A stretch of 64,000 nt of DNA from Acinetobacter calcoaceticus (GTDB lineage Bacteria > Pseudomonadota > Gammaproteobacteria > Pseudomonadales > Moraxellaceae), in contig NZ_LS999521.1 of assembly GCF_900520355.1 (NCBI RefSeq), forward strand, positions 248,001 through 312,000, read 5' to 3'. The notes beneath the pieces are model-generated. The model was not told the DNA's origin. It saw nothing but the letters and a program-made list of their open reading frames with translations, and ran no database searches. The translations under genes and the position numbers were made by a program. Below are positions 24,824 through 35,183 of this stretch, in pieces (the first letter of the stretch is position 1; each line of letters begins with the position of its first letter).

Positions 24824-26134
24824 TTAAAAATTAGAAGGTAAGCCACCTAAATAACCGCGTAAAAATGCCTCTGAAAGATGAACTTTTTCACCATCTTTTT
24901 TAGGTTTTGGAATATTTTTTTCAGTTAATTCTCTTAATCTAGTTTCTCCAGTATATTTTCTATCAACAACAAAGATAGTCTCTTCTGGATCAAGTAAATT
25001 GATACCATCTAATACAGCTGGATTATGTGTACTTAAAAAAACCTGTTTTTTATGTTTTTTAGCTTTATCCGAGAGTTTTCTTATTAAAACTTGGCATAAT
25101 CTAGGATTTAAAGATTTATCAATATTTTCAACAGCAAAAATTTCGGGCGTCTGATTTGAACAGAATAAACAAGCATAAAATAATGTAAATAGAAATCCCT
25201 CATTAGCATTTTGAGGCTTTATTACATCACCCATAAATCTATCTTTAAGGACAATTTCTATTTCACCATTTATATTTTCATTAACTTCAATTTTCTCTAA
25301 CCAGTTAAAAATTGAAGCAAGTTCAAGAACGTCTTTAAAATTTTCAGGTTCGGTCTTCGCCATTACTCCTAATAGCGTAAATAAACCCTCACCATTAACA
25401 CCTAAAGGCTGAATATAAGATTGCCCTTTGCCACCCATCAAAACGTAAGTATCAGGATTGAAAATAACAAAATTATTTTTAGATACCTTTTTGTTTTCTA
25501 GATTATTTAGAAGACCCATTGATCGCTGAACAAAGAAAAGATCTTTTCTTAAATCTTGAAGCTTTTGGAGTTTTTCAGGAGATTGTATTTTTGTCTTTTC
25601 ATAGATTTCTGAATCATAAAGATCATTTAGTTCTTCAACTTCACTAAATTCTTTACTTATTTCACTAAATATTTTAAATAAATCATTCTTTAATAAAGAA
25701 TCTTTGTTAGTTAGACTTTCTTCACTTAATACATAACTAGCCGGTTCTTTGTCTGGACGTGGGGTCAGAATTTCAGCTTTTAATTGTCGATAAGGATCTT
25801 CTTTATCATGAAAAGCGACTACTCCAATATAGAATTTATTTAATTGGGCAAATATACTAAATTTTTCCTCTGGTTCAACATTTGAATCTTCTTTATCTTC
25901 ATCATCTATTGAAAATTTCGTTATAGTTGTTAATGGATCAATAGGGCGAATACCACGAGATGATAGAAATTCATTACTTAGCATATTAGAAGTCGCGGCT
26001 GAAAAAATAGCCAAGCTTTCTAGAATATTAGATTTGCCAGCACCATTTTCACCGATAAAGAGATTGACTCTTTTGGGGTGAAAGGACATTTTTTTTATAG
26101 ATTTGTAGTTTGAAATTTTAATATTTTCAATCAT
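24824..26134 (-). CDS. ABC-type AAA ATPase (RecF/OLD-like), candidate defence protein
   Basis: A 436-aa ATPase of the AAA_15/AAA_21 group. Walker A is GENGAGKS at residues 28-35, placed after an N-terminal ISNYKSIKKM strand typical of RecF/OLD-like proteins. The signature region appears as NANEGFL, Walker B as IFAVENIDKS, and the switch His as FLSTHNPAVLD. The middle 150 residues form a helical insertion. First gene of a two-gene unit with the TOPRIM-like protein. Such ATPases sense phage or DNA ends and gate an effector nuclease in known systems; the role here is inferred. Confidence 0.75.
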   Translation of the reverse strand: MIENIKISNYKSIKKMSFHPKRVNLFIGENGAGKSNILESLAIFSAATSNMLSNEFLSSRGIRPIDPLTTITKFSIDDEDKEDSNVEPEEKFSIFAQLNKFYIGVVAFHDKEDPYRQLKAEILTPRPDKEPASYVLSEESLTNKDSLLKNDLFKIFSEISKEFSEVEELNDLYDSEIYEKTKIQSPEKLQKLQDLRKDLFFVQRSMGLLNNLENKKVSKNNFVIFNPDTYVLMGGKGQSYIQPLGVNGEGLFTLLGVMAKTEPENFKDVLELASIFNWLEKIEVNENINGEIEIVLKDRFMGDVIKPQNANEGFLFTLFYACLFCSNQTPEIFAVENIDKSLNPRLCQVLIRKLSDKAKKHKKQVFLSTHNPAVLDGINLLDPEETIFVVDRKYTGETRLRELTEKNIPKPKKDGEKVHLSEAFLRGYLGGLPSNF

Positions 26135-26310
26135 TTAGTTTGTGACGTTAATACCTTTATTATTTACTATGCTAACTTAAAATATATAAAGAAGATATTC
26201 AAGCTTTATAGAAAAATGATCACATCTGTACATTTTCTAAAATTAATGAAATGTAAATCAGTAAAAATATTTAGCTTTTGAAGGTAAGTACCAAAAATAT
26301 AACAATATTT

Positions 26311-26529
26311 TTACTGTTCACTCAAAACCAACTCTTTAATCTTAACCGCTTTCTCGAAGTGATCTAGCTTATGCAACATAATCCACCAATGGGCTGCTTC
26401 CATCAGTAACTCAGGGTTATCGTTCTTATTTTTAAAAAAAGCATAAAAAGACAGACCCACATTGTCTCCCTTCTTTTCAATTTTATCGTCGCATCCCTTA
26501 ATAAAAATTTCTCTTAATTCATTTCTCAT
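26311..26529 (-). CDS. Small conserved hypothetical protein (DUF6500-like)
   Basis: A 72-aa soluble protein beginning MRNELREIFIKGCDDKI. The phrases VGLSFYAFFKNKND, AAHWWIMLHKLDHFEKAVKI look like a small conserved family that I recall as DUF6500; this is not verified. ATG 26529 is chosen; a GTG four codons upstream is an alternative. It lies between the HxlR gene (28 nt away on the same strand) and the ATPase gene, and may be read with HxlR. Function unknown. Confidence 0.6.
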   Translation of the reverse strand: MRNELREIFIKGCDDKIEKKGDNVGLSFYAFFKNKNDNPELLMEAAHWWIMLHKLDHFEKAVKIKELVLSEQ

Positions 26530-26556
26530 ATTTAGTATCACTTCAAGTCTATAAAA

Positions 26557-26892
26557 CTAAGACGGCTTATTACGCTCGCCCCATTCACACATCATATCTA
26601 ATAAAGGAATCAAAGACTGTCCTCTTTCTGAAAGACGATACTCAACTTTTGGCGGAATTTGAGGATATTCCTTACGATGAATCAGTCCATCTCTTTCTAA
26701 CTCTTTGAGTGTATTGCTAAGTGTTCTAAACGAAATATTGCCAATGCAACGTTGCAGTTCGTTAAAACGCATGACGGTTTTTCCATAAAGCCAATACATA
26801 ATAATCATCTTATATTTGCCATTAATCAAAGAAAGGGTGTAGCCAAAACCCGTATCTTCTAATGGCGTATACGTTGGAATGCAGTCATCCAT
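26557..26892 (-). CDS. HxlR-family (winged-helix) transcriptional regulator
   Basis: A 111-aa regulator of the HxlR/MarR-like type: an N-terminal cysteine (C4) as often seen in redox-responsive members, LINGKYKMIIMYWL in helix 1-2, and the recognition region ISFRTLSNTLKELERDGLI with the wing RKEYPQIPPKVEY. Divergent from a flavodoxin-fold quinone reductase gene. The 116-bp intergenic region carries a clear inverted repeat at 26904-26925, the likely operator. Regulators of this kind often answer to quinones or electrophiles, which suits the neighbour. Confidence 0.88.
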   Translation of the reverse strand: MDDCIPTYTPLEDTGFGYTLSLINGKYKMIIMYWLYGKTVMRFNELQRCIGNISFRTLSNTLKELERDGLIHRKEYPQIPPKVEYRLSERGQSLIPLLDMMCEWGERNKPS

Positions 26893-26903
26893 TTTTAAAA
26901 TCC

Positions 26904-26925
26904 ATACTATCTTTTGGTATAGTAT
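26904..26925. promoter_or_regulatory. Probable HxlR operator
   Basis: ATACTAT-N8-ATAGTAT, a perfect 7-bp inverted repeat placed 12 bp before the hxlR-type start codon and about 85 bp before the divergent reductase gene. Confidence 0.6.
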
Positions 26926-27008
26926 ATAACATAAATTACCGTACTTATATTTAGGAAAGCATACTTCTATAATCGATTTATCTACTTTTCGATAAGCGTG
27001 TTTTCATA

Positions 27009-27566
27009 ATGAAAAAGACATTAGTTATTGTTACCCATCCTCACATAGACCAGTCTGTTGTAAATAAAAGATGGATTGAGGAACTAGAAAAGCATCCCGA
27101 TCAATTTACGGTCCACCAAATTTATCAAGCTTATCCAGACGGGGTGATTGATGTTGCCAAAGAGCAAGCACTTGTCGAAGAACATGAAAATTTAGTCTTT
27201 CAATTTCCTGTGTATTGGTTTAATTGCCCGCCGCTATTAAAGCAATGGCTTGATGAAGTTTTGGCGTATGGATGGGCTTATGGTTCAGAAGGCAACAAGC
27301 TCAAAAATAAAAAGTTTATGCTGGCTTTATCTGCTGGTGGGCAAGAACAAGTTTATTCAGAAAGCGGAGAGTATCAAATTTCTTTAGAGAAGATTTTTAC
27401 TCCATTTGAACTCACAGCTTTATATGTCGGGGCAGTCTATCAACCGCTTCATGCATTTTATGGTTTAGACACGAATCCTTCAGAAGACGACGTTATCCCG
27501 ACTCACCAAGACATAGACAATAATGCAATTCAGTATGTTCAGAAGTTGTTAGCGTTGTCTGAGTAA
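27009..27566 (+). CDS. NAD(P)H-dependent quinone-reductase-like flavoprotein
   Basis: A 185-aa flavodoxin-fold protein of the MdaB/KefF/YwrO group. TLVIVTHPHIDQSVVNKRW is the N-terminal FMN/FAD phosphate loop; VFQFPVYWFNCPPLLKQWLD is the flavin contact typical of the family; LALSAGG follows in the next loop. It would reduce quinones by two electrons, lowering oxidative stress. Divergent from the HxlR regulator, which is probably its repressor, so induction by quinone-like compounds is expected though not shown. Confidence 0.87.
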   Translation: MKKTLVIVTHPHIDQSVVNKRWIEELEKHPDQFTVHQIYQAYPDGVIDVAKEQALVEEHENLVFQFPVYWFNCPPLLKQWLDEVLAYGWAYGSEGNKLKNKKFMLALSAGGQEQVYSESGEYQISLEKIFTPFELTALYVGAVYQPLHAFYGLDTNPSEDDVIPTHQDIDNNAIQYVQKLLALSE

Positions 27567-27579
27567 GTTTAAAGATGGG

Positions 27580-27608
27580 AAAGGCCTAAACGTGAAGTTT
27601 GGGTCTTT
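27580..27608 (+). terminator. Possible terminator hairpin after the reductase gene
   Basis: AAAGGCCTAAAC pairs with GTTTGGGTCTTT, using two G-T pairs, around a 5-nt loop. The T run is short and merged into the stem, so it may be a weak terminator. Confidence 0.4.
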
Positions 27609-27716
27609 GAAATACGAAGAATAGTTTTGATATCTTTCTGATTTTCGATAAATCATTTGCAAAAACCAATTTTGTCTATAAGTTGAAAATACAATAATAC
27701 GTCTTTGGAAAAAATT

Positions 27717-28058
27717 ATGAATATCGCGCCTTTTCCATTTCAAATTACAAACTGGGAAGAAATTGAAGTCACTGAATATAGCGGTGAAACTGGAAAAGCT
27801 TATTGGAAAACTCAATTTTTTGGTGAAGAAGGAAACAAAATAAGAGTAAGACTTGTAGAGTACTCGGCAAATTACTTAGCTGATCATTGGTGTGAAAAAG
27901 GACATATTTTATTTTGCCTAGAAGGTGAGTTAGAAAGTAGATTGAAGGATGGGCGAACATTTACTTTAACTTCAGGAATGAGTTATCAGGTAGGGGATAA
28001 TTCGGAGCCACATCAGTCTTTTAGCCTGAATGGTGCGAAGTTACTTATAGTTGATTAG
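27717..28058 (+). CDS. DHCW-motif-type cupin protein
   Basis: A 113-aa single-domain cupin. The core ADHWCEKGHILFCLEGEL contains the DHxC-like metal or substrate site of DHCW-motif cupins, followed by the second cupin strand GMSYQVGDNSEPH. ATG 27717 is used; a TTG twelve nt upstream is in frame. It sits between the quinone reductase gene and tRNA-Ser and appears monocistronic. No catalytic role is established for these small cupins. Confidence 0.78.
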   Translation: MNIAPFPFQITNWEEIEVTEYSGETGKAYWKTQFFGEEGNKIRVRLVEYSANYLADHWCEKGHILFCLEGELESRLKDGRTFTLTSGMSYQVGDNSEPHQSFSLNGAKLLIVD

Positions 28059-28094
28059 AGTGATTTTATTTAGATTCATTAAAAAGAGTGCAAT

Positions 28095-28132
28095 AAAAAA
28101 GACCCAAATCTAAACGATTTAGGTCTTTTTTT
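28095..28132 (-). terminator. Terminator of tRNA-Ser
   Basis: On the minus strand AAAAAAAGACCTAAATC pairs with GATTTGGGTCTTTTTT around TTTAGA-type loop sequence, right after the tRNA 3' end. The flanking A run allows it to work also for the convergent cupin gene. Confidence 0.8.
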
Positions 28133-28137
28133 AATTC

Positions 28138-28227
28138 TGGCGGTGAGAGAGGGATTCGAACCCTCGATACGCGCAAACGTATACACACTTTCCAGGCGTG
28201 CTCCTTAAGCCACTCGGACACCTCACC
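28138..28227 (-). tRNA. tRNA-Ser (anticodon GGA)
   Basis: 90 nt including encoded CCA, the length expected for a class II tRNA. Acceptor GGTGAGG/TCTCACC-type pairing, anticodon stem CACGC with loop CTGGAAA giving anticodon GGA, a long variable arm (GTGTATACGTTTGCGCGTAT) and T loop GGGTTCGAATCCC. It is a single gene with its own terminator. Confidence 0.94.
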
Positions 28228-28321
28228 AAGGCGTGCGATAGTAACTAAAAAAACAAGTTCTGCCAAGATTTAAGATGAGCTTTACAGAAAAAAAATAATA
28301 GAGGTGATAAGATTGCGATAA

Positions 28322-30223
<1,902 letters not shown>

Positions 30224-30236
30224 AAATTCATGAAAT

Positions 30237-30268
30237 AAAAAAACCAAGACACATGTCTTGGTTTTTTT
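30237..30268. terminator. Terminator after kup
   Basis: AAAACCAAGAC-ACAT-GTCTTGGTTTTTTT; the A run on the left lets it act also for the convergent gene ending at 30279. Confidence 0.88.
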
Positions 30269-30278
30269 ATGGCTTTGT

Positions 30279-30713
30279 TTATTGAGCTTGAACAGGCGCA
30301 TCTGCTGGCAAAGGACCATCTTTTGCCATTGGGTCTGCCGACTGAGTTGGATCCGCCGGAGGTGGGGTCATATTTTGGTCTTGTGGCGCTGGAGACGCTT
30401 GATTTGGTGCAGGAGCATCCATTGGTGCAGCCGGAGGTGCCATTTCACCGCCTGCTGGAGGCGCTGGAGGAACATCTGCTGGAATAGGAGCACCTGTAGG
30501 TGCTGCATTTGTTGGTGCAGCAGAAACTTGCTGTACTTGTCCGCTATTAACTAAGTCACTAATAGAGCCGGGTTGGCCATTTACAGTTGTTGTAACTTTT
30601 ACTTTAGATAAACTTTCTAAAGTTTCTCCTGGCTGGACTGCTGGTTCAGCCAAAGCGGCCATACTACATAATCCCGTGATTACGCCAATACCAATAATCT
30701 TTGAATGGATCAT
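30279..30713 (-). CDS. Proline/alanine-rich exported protein
   Basis: A 144-aa protein with a signal peptide (ATG 30713; hydrophobic residues 7-20, cut near ALA-EP). About half of the mature chain (from residue 60) is low-complexity Pro/Ala/Asp with repeated APM, PPA and ADP units, so likely unstructured and extended in the periplasm or at the cell surface. The front part KVKVTTTVNGQPGSISDLV might be a small folded domain. GGAGTCCACTTA precedes the ATG. No family is recognised; the pattern recalls periplasm-spanning linkers. Confidence 0.72.
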   Translation of the reverse strand: MIHSKIIGIGVITGLCSMAALAEPAVQPGETLESLSKVKVTTTVNGQPGSISDLVNSGQVQQVSAAPTNAAPTGAPIPADVPPAPPAGGEMAPPAAPMDAPAPNQASPAPQDQNMTPPPADPTQSADPMAKDGPLPADAPVQAQ

Positions 30714-30968
30714 TAAGTGGACTCCGTTTATATTTTTATCCAAATTTGTGGAGCTAACCATGTCATAAGCAATCAGTGCTTTTCAACGAAAGATACGCAA
30801 TTGACGTAATTCAATAGCCAAAGCCTCTAAGAAGCCCAACAAATTGTTACGTATAGTGGAGTAGAGTTACAAAAAATATGACTATGTTTTAACCATTTGA
30901 AAGATAAGAGATATACTTAAAAAAGCAGGATTGTTAAGCTGCGGGTGGACAGTGGTATTGATATAAAC

Positions 30969-32048
30969 ATGGCAACTAAAAAACGTAGTAAGGGTACAAA
31001 CCAATTTTCTATAAGTGGACATTTCGGCAAGATTATTCTTGCTTGTATTGCGGCCGGAAGCTTTGCAATTGCTTTTGGTAGTGAAAAAATTTCGCAGTGG
31101 TTTTCGCCTTTAAGTACCAATTCAACTTGTCTTAATCAGTTTTATCGTGAAGTACCACCCGCTTTAAATAAAGAAAGCTTAAAAAAAGACAGTTATCCGC
31201 TGTGCTTTAATGGCTTTAATGTCTTGTATTCAGGCATTTCTAAAACGCCGTTATGGTCGGCTGAACATCTAAGTCCGGAACGTTTAAGTGTCAAAATTAA
31301 GCGTGAAGATAGTTTTCATGAAGAAACCCGTATTGATCTAAAGCACCGTTCACTGTTAAGTGACTATCGTGGCTCAGGTTATGACCGTGGTCATATGGCA
31401 CCGAATGGCGATATGCCAAATAAAAACTCACAGTCTGATAGCTTCTCGTTGAGTAACATGGTGCCGCAAGCCCCTAAAAATAATCAGGAAGTCTGGCGTA
31501 AACTTGAAGAAGCCACACGTGCCCTTGCCACTAAGCAGAAACAAGATGTATATGTGGTTACAGGCCCTGTTTTTGAGGGTAAACGTCTTAAAACTATTGG
31601 AAAGGGTGTAATTGTTCCAACCGCCGTTTATAAAGCGGTATATATACCAAAAACAGGTGCTATTGGGGCTTACTACGCACCCAACAATAATTCTCTGCAA
31701 GTGAGAGTGGTGAGTGTTTGCTACCTTGAAGAACGATTAGGCGTTAACCTGTTCCCGCAGTTAACTGAGCAGCAAAAGCGTAATGTCTATCGTCTACCTT
31801 TAACGGTTACATCGGTTAAGCCAAATCAGAAGTTAGACTATTTACATTGGGATGGTGAGAGCCAATGTGAGCAGGACTTAAACGCTGATCAAATTAAAGC
31901 GTTACAAGATCAGTTTAAAAAGCAAAAAAGTGGCTCGTCAGAACCAATGGAAGCAAAAGTTCCAAGCATTGATGAAGAAACACGCCAAGCGATTGTGAAA
32001 CAATTGGTTGAAGCCTTGGTGAACTATTTCTTACAAATATTGAAATAA
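30969..32048 (+). CDS. Membrane-anchored DNA/RNA non-specific endonuclease (DRGH type)
   Basis: A 359-aa nuclease of the beta-beta-alpha metal (NucA/Serratia nuclease) family. The catalytic motif YDRGHMAPNGD holds the general-base His at about residue 142; LSNMVPQAPKNNQEVW supplies the Mg-binding Asn. A single hydrophobic segment at residues 20-40 would act as signal anchor, exposing the enzyme to the periplasm. ATG 30969 is preferred to a GTG at 30945. Such enzymes degrade extracellular or incoming DNA for nutrition or DNA turnover. It lies alone, with a short palindrome after it. Confidence 0.86.
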   Translation: MATKKRSKGTNQFSISGHFGKIILACIAAGSFAIAFGSEKISQWFSPLSTNSTCLNQFYREVPPALNKESLKKDSYPLCFNGFNVLYSGISKTPLWSAEHLSPERLSVKIKREDSFHEETRIDLKHRSLLSDYRGSGYDRGHMAPNGDMPNKNSQSDSFSLSNMVPQAPKNNQEVWRKLEEATRALATKQKQDVYVVTGPVFEGKRLKTIGKGVIVPTAVYKAVYIPKTGAIGAYYAPNNNSLQVRVVSVCYLEERLGVNLFPQLTEQQKRNVYRLPLTVTSVKPNQKLDYLHWDGESQCEQDLNADQIKALQDQFKKQKSGSSEPMEAKVPSIDEETRQAIVKQLVEALVNYFLQILK

Positions 32049-32101
32049 ACAGTTTTTTTTATTGTTATTGCACAGCCTTAAAATTATACAATAAGATAAA
32101 T

Positions 32102-32115
32102 AGACAGATCTGTCT
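32102..32115. promoter_or_regulatory. 14-bp perfect palindrome before the LysE-type gene
   Basis: AGACAGATCTGTCT, followed by GATTTTTT. It could be the operator of a TetR-type repressor in the promoter of the exporter, or a short terminator of the nuclease gene. Confidence 0.4.
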
Positions 32116-32144
32116 GATTTTTTATTTTAATAAGGACAATAACA

Positions 32145-32744
32145 ATGTTTGCCTCGATGTTTCTTTTTTCATTTGCAATGTCTATTACCCCGGGTCCCGT
32201 GAATACCGTAATTTTATCGACCAGTTTAAATCATGGTTTAAAAAGGTCGCTTCCCTATATTTCAGGCGCGACCATTGGTTTTACCTTACTTTTGATTTTT
32301 ATGGCATTTGGTCTTCAGAGTTTATTAACTCAATTTCCTGTTGTGTTAAAAATTCTTGCGATTTGTGGCACCTTATTTGTTTGTTATATCGGTATAAAAA
32401 TTATTTTTTCTGCTGCCAACATTTCCATTTCAAATGCTCCTGTAGAGCATATTATTATCCCCAATTTTAAAGATGGCTTCTTATTACAGTGGCTTAACCC
32501 CAAGGCTTGGCTGGCGTGCGTGTCTGGCATTACCATGTTTACAAGCATTGAAAACCCACAGTCGTTGCCCATCTTTATCATTATTTATTTCTTCACTTGT
32601 TATGCATGTTTGTTCTTTTGGGGACTATGTGGCGATAAATTTTCGGTGGTACTGAATCATGGCAACCGTTTGAAATATTTTAATATCTTGATGGGAGCAT
32701 TCTTAATTTTATCGGCACTTTTAATTTTGATTGATTTTTTTTAA
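32145..32744 (+). CDS. LysE/RhtB-family exporter
   Basis: A 199-aa membrane protein with six predicted spans and the family's N-terminal signature (SITPGPVNTVILSTS). LysE/RhtB members export amino acids such as lysine, homoserine or threonine to avoid toxic levels. The second half includes the conserved QWLNPKAWL phrase. Upstream AAGGACAATAACA is a good ribosome-binding site. The upstream palindrome at 32102-32115 may regulate it. The exact substrate is unknown. Confidence 0.87.
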   Translation: MFASMFLFSFAMSITPGPVNTVILSTSLNHGLKRSLPYISGATIGFTLLLIFMAFGLQSLLTQFPVVLKILAICGTLFVCYIGIKIIFSAANISISNAPVEHIIIPNFKDGFLLQWLNPKAWLACVSGITMFTSIENPQSLPIFIIIYFFTCYACLFFWGLCGDKFSVVLNHGNRLKYFNILMGAFLILSALLILIDFF

Positions 32745-32789
32745 ATTGGTCGTATTACACTGTCAACATATAACAACGAGACAACACCT

Positions 32790-33032
32790 ATGTTTAAGCC
32801 ATTTGAAAAGGGTACAGAGTCTTCTTCAATTGAAGATTTAACATTAGAAAATGATGTCGATTACGTCAGCATTTATGGCAATTTGCAAATTACTAAAGAC
32901 AAAGTCGGTTTAGAACAAGCGAAGGTATTACAGAGCTTTTTAAACGATGTAGTTGCGGCTTTGGAAAAAGAAGAATTGCCTGAGAAAATTGAACGTCCAG
33001 CTGAACAAGAAATTAATAATCCATTTTTATAA
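32790..33032 (+). CDS. Small acidic conserved hypothetical protein
   Basis: An 80-aa soluble acidic protein (FEKGTESSSIEDLTLENDVDYVSIYGN at the start, KEELPEKIERPAEQE near the end), with no cysteine and no membrane segment. The middle QAKVLQSFLNDVVAALEKE is probably one amphipathic helix. The start is supported by position 45 nt after the LysE stop and by the AACGAGACAAC leader. I do not recognise a function; small proteins of this shape are widespread in Acinetobacter. Confidence 0.68.
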   Translation: MFKPFEKGTESSSIEDLTLENDVDYVSIYGNLQITKDKVGLEQAKVLQSFLNDVVAALEKEELPEKIERPAEQEINNPFL

Positions 33033-33127
33033 TTTATACACTCTATGTCTTATATTTAGCATGGCCGTGCTGCCATACAGTCTTTAATACCACGTTAGGT
33101 CTTATTGAGTTTGTATAGACATTTCTT

Positions 33128-33217
33128 ACTTTTGAAAGCCCAAAAGTAAACAAAAGGCTTTGTTGATCAGAGGGTACATCCATGTACCCCTGCTCAACAG
33201 GTGACATCCATGTCACC
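33128..33217. repeat. Cluster of three intergenic palindromic hairpins
   Basis: Within 90 bp lie ACTTTTG-N6-CAAAAGT (33128-33147), GGGTACAT-CC-ATGTACCC (33172-33189, extended by GTTGATCAG/CTGCTCAAC) and GGTGACAT-CC-ATGTCACC (33200-33217). The last two share the pattern ACAT-CC-ATGT. This looks like a dispersed non-coding repeat of the kind found between Acinetobacter genes, and it could also stop transcription. Confidence 0.6.
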
Positions 33218-33248
33218 CACCGCGATAGTAGATTGAGTCTAAGAAAAG

Positions 33249-33938
33249 TTAATCCTTATCCCCAGCAACCACTTTATAAATAATCGCCCCAATCACAGCA
33301 CCTAAAATTGGAGCCACCCAGAACAACCATAATTGACTTAAAGCCGCAGTTTCAGCAAAGAATGCAACGCCTGTACTACGTGCAGGGTTCACCGAAGTGT
33401 TGGTTACTGGAATACTGATTAAGTGAATAAGCGTTAAGCCTAAACCAATTGCGATAGGAGCGAAGCCAGCAGGTGCTCGACGGTCAGTTGCACCTAAAAT
33501 AATGATTAAGAAGAAAGCAGTAAGTACCACTTCAATTAAGAAAGCAGAACCTAAGCCAAATTTATTTGGTGATAAATCACCAAAACCATTTGAAGCAAAA
33601 CCACCAACGCCGCTAAAGCCAGCTTGACCTTGAGCAATAATGTAAAGAACAAATGCAGCAGCGGTCGCACCAACCACTTGTGCAATAATATATGGAATTA
33701 AATCTTTAACATCGAAGCGGCCGCCGACCCAAAGGCCAACACTTACCGCGGGATTAAAATGTCCACCTGAGATATGCCCTAGAGCATAAGCACCTGTCAG
33801 TACGGTTAAACCGAAGGCAAGGGCTACACCTGCAAAGCCAATACCAAGTTCGGGGAAAGCTGCGGCTAACACTGCGCTACCACAACCACCAAAGACAAGC
33901 CAAAATGTACCTAGAAACTCAGCAAAATATTTATTCAT
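33249..33938 (-). CDS. aqpZ: Aquaporin Z
   Basis: A 229-aa water channel of the MIP family, six spans plus two re-entrant loops carrying NPAV (residues 62-65) and NPAR (184-187). The constriction residues fit an orthodox aquaporin: F42, H172 and R187 correspond to Phe43, His174 and Arg189 of E. coli AqpZ. It should conduct water and not glycerol. It is monocistronic; the convergent palindromic repeat lies after its stop codon. Confidence 0.95.
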   Translation of the reverse strand: MNKYFAEFLGTFWLVFGGCGSAVLAAAFPELGIGFAGVALAFGLTVLTGAYALGHISGGHFNPAVSVGLWVGGRFDVKDLIPYIIAQVVGATAAAFVLYIIAQGQAGFSGVGGFASNGFGDLSPNKFGLGSAFLIEVVLTAFFLIIILGATDRRAPAGFAPIAIGLGLTLIHLISIPVTNTSVNPARSTGVAFFAETAALSQLWLFWVAPILGAVIGAIIYKVVAGDKD

Positions 33939-34069
33939 TATGATTACTCATCTATTCGTCTATTTTAATTAATGTGAATTACGTCACACAAATTTGAAGC
34001 ATGTGACTATATGAAATTTTTGTTTTCAGTGTTGTTTTAATCAAGAAAAGAATTGTAAGTTTTGGTAGG

Positions 34070-35074
34070 TTAATTATTGTTCAAAAAATAATCTCGCCAT
34101 TGTTGGGGTGTTTGACCTGTCCAATGTTTGAAAGCTCTTTGAAAAGCACTTTGTTCTGAATAACAAAGCAAAAGAGCAATCTCTTGTAAGCTTAAATGCG
34201 GATCTTTTAAATATTCAGTCGCCAACATAAATCTCACTTGTTGTACTCGCTCCTGAAAGGTGGTGTTTTGCTGCTGCAAATGTCGTTGTAGCTGTCTAAT
34301 AGATAGGCTTAAAGAATTTGCGATTGATTCGATTTGATATTGGTTTTTTTGTAGGCCCGTTAAAATGGCATATTGAAGACGTTGGTCTATTTGAGTCGAA
34401 CTCGGTAATTTTTCTAATAGTGCTTGTGCTTGCTGAACAAGTAACTGCTGTAATGTATGGTCTGCCCTACTTAATGGCTTTTTAATTTCAGTAAGAGGAA
34501 TTAACAGTTCGGTACGTGGTTGATTAAACTTAACCCGACATTGAAAGTATTTTTCATAGACCATCATATTTTTAGGTGCAGAATTTAAAAAATGCACCTC
34601 ATGTAAATGTACATCTTGATGTGACATGAAAAGCCGTAAAAATTGGACGACTAAGGCAATGGCAATTTCATCGGTCAACTGGGTCGGATGAAGCTCGGTT
34701 GCTTCCCAACGAATAGAAGCATATTGCCCATGTAGTTCAACAGCTAAAGGGCTACCGTCATAAATCAGGCGATGAAAATCATAATAACGAGTTAATGCTT
34801 CACCTAAGTTGTCACAGGAGAGCGCAAGGTAGGCAATAATCCCTAAATGTTTAGGCTGTACATATTTTGCGATTTCGAGGCCTAATGCGGGCTTCGGATC
34901 CAGCTGATAAATGACTTCTAATAAATCACGCCAAACCACATAGTCAAAGCGTTCCAGATTTTGAATTTTTTCTAATTGCTCAGGAACTGCTAACTGATTG
35001 GCCTCACAATAAGCTTTTAATAGGTGTCCCAATCCTCCATAGACAGAACCTGTATAGTTTTTTAGTTGTGGCAT
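34070..35074 (-). CDS. AraC-family regulator with arabinose-binding-like N-terminal domain (OruR/ArgR type)
   Basis: A 334-aa regulator. Residues 20-220 match the long N-terminal arabinose_bd domain (YGGLGHLLKAYCEA, LGIIAYLALSC) of the OruR/QseD-like branch. The C-terminal double HTH is shown by QIESIANSLSLSIRQLQRHL and HLSLQEIALLLCYSEQSAF. It is divergent from a His-box membrane protein gene (110 bp), which may be its target, and downstream of that lies aqpZ on the same strand. Effector unknown. Confidence 0.88.
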   Translation of the reverse strand: MPQLKNYTGSVYGGLGHLLKAYCEANQLAVPEQLEKIQNLERFDYVVWRDLLEVIYQLDPKPALGLEIAKYVQPKHLGIIAYLALSCDNLGEALTRYYDFHRLIYDGSPLAVELHGQYASIRWEATELHPTQLTDEIAIALVVQFLRLFMSHQDVHLHEVHFLNSAPKNMMVYEKYFQCRVKFNQPRTELLIPLTEIKKPLSRADHTLQQLLVQQAQALLEKLPSSTQIDQRLQYAILTGLQKNQYQIESIANSLSLSIRQLQRHLQQQNTTFQERVQQVRFMLATEYLKDPHLSLQEIALLLCYSEQSAFQRAFKHWTGQTPQQWRDYFLNNN

Positions 35075-35183
35075 CCCTGACCACCTCTTTCTTGTCGTGA
35101 TTTGTCAATGAAACCATAAATTCTGGTCAATACCAAGCATAACGAATTTTATATGCTGAATAAAAAGAAAAAGGAGTAAAGCG

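Noticed and set aside
28066..28266. 66-codon minus-strand frame over tRNA-Ser
   Set aside because: Entirely explained by the tRNA-Ser gene and its terminator.
30258..30554. Plus-strand frames rich in Trp/Cys/Arg opposite the Pro/Ala-rich gene
   Set aside because: These are mirror readings of the GC-rich Pro/Ala codons of the minus-strand gene at 30279-30713, which has a signal peptide and a good start.
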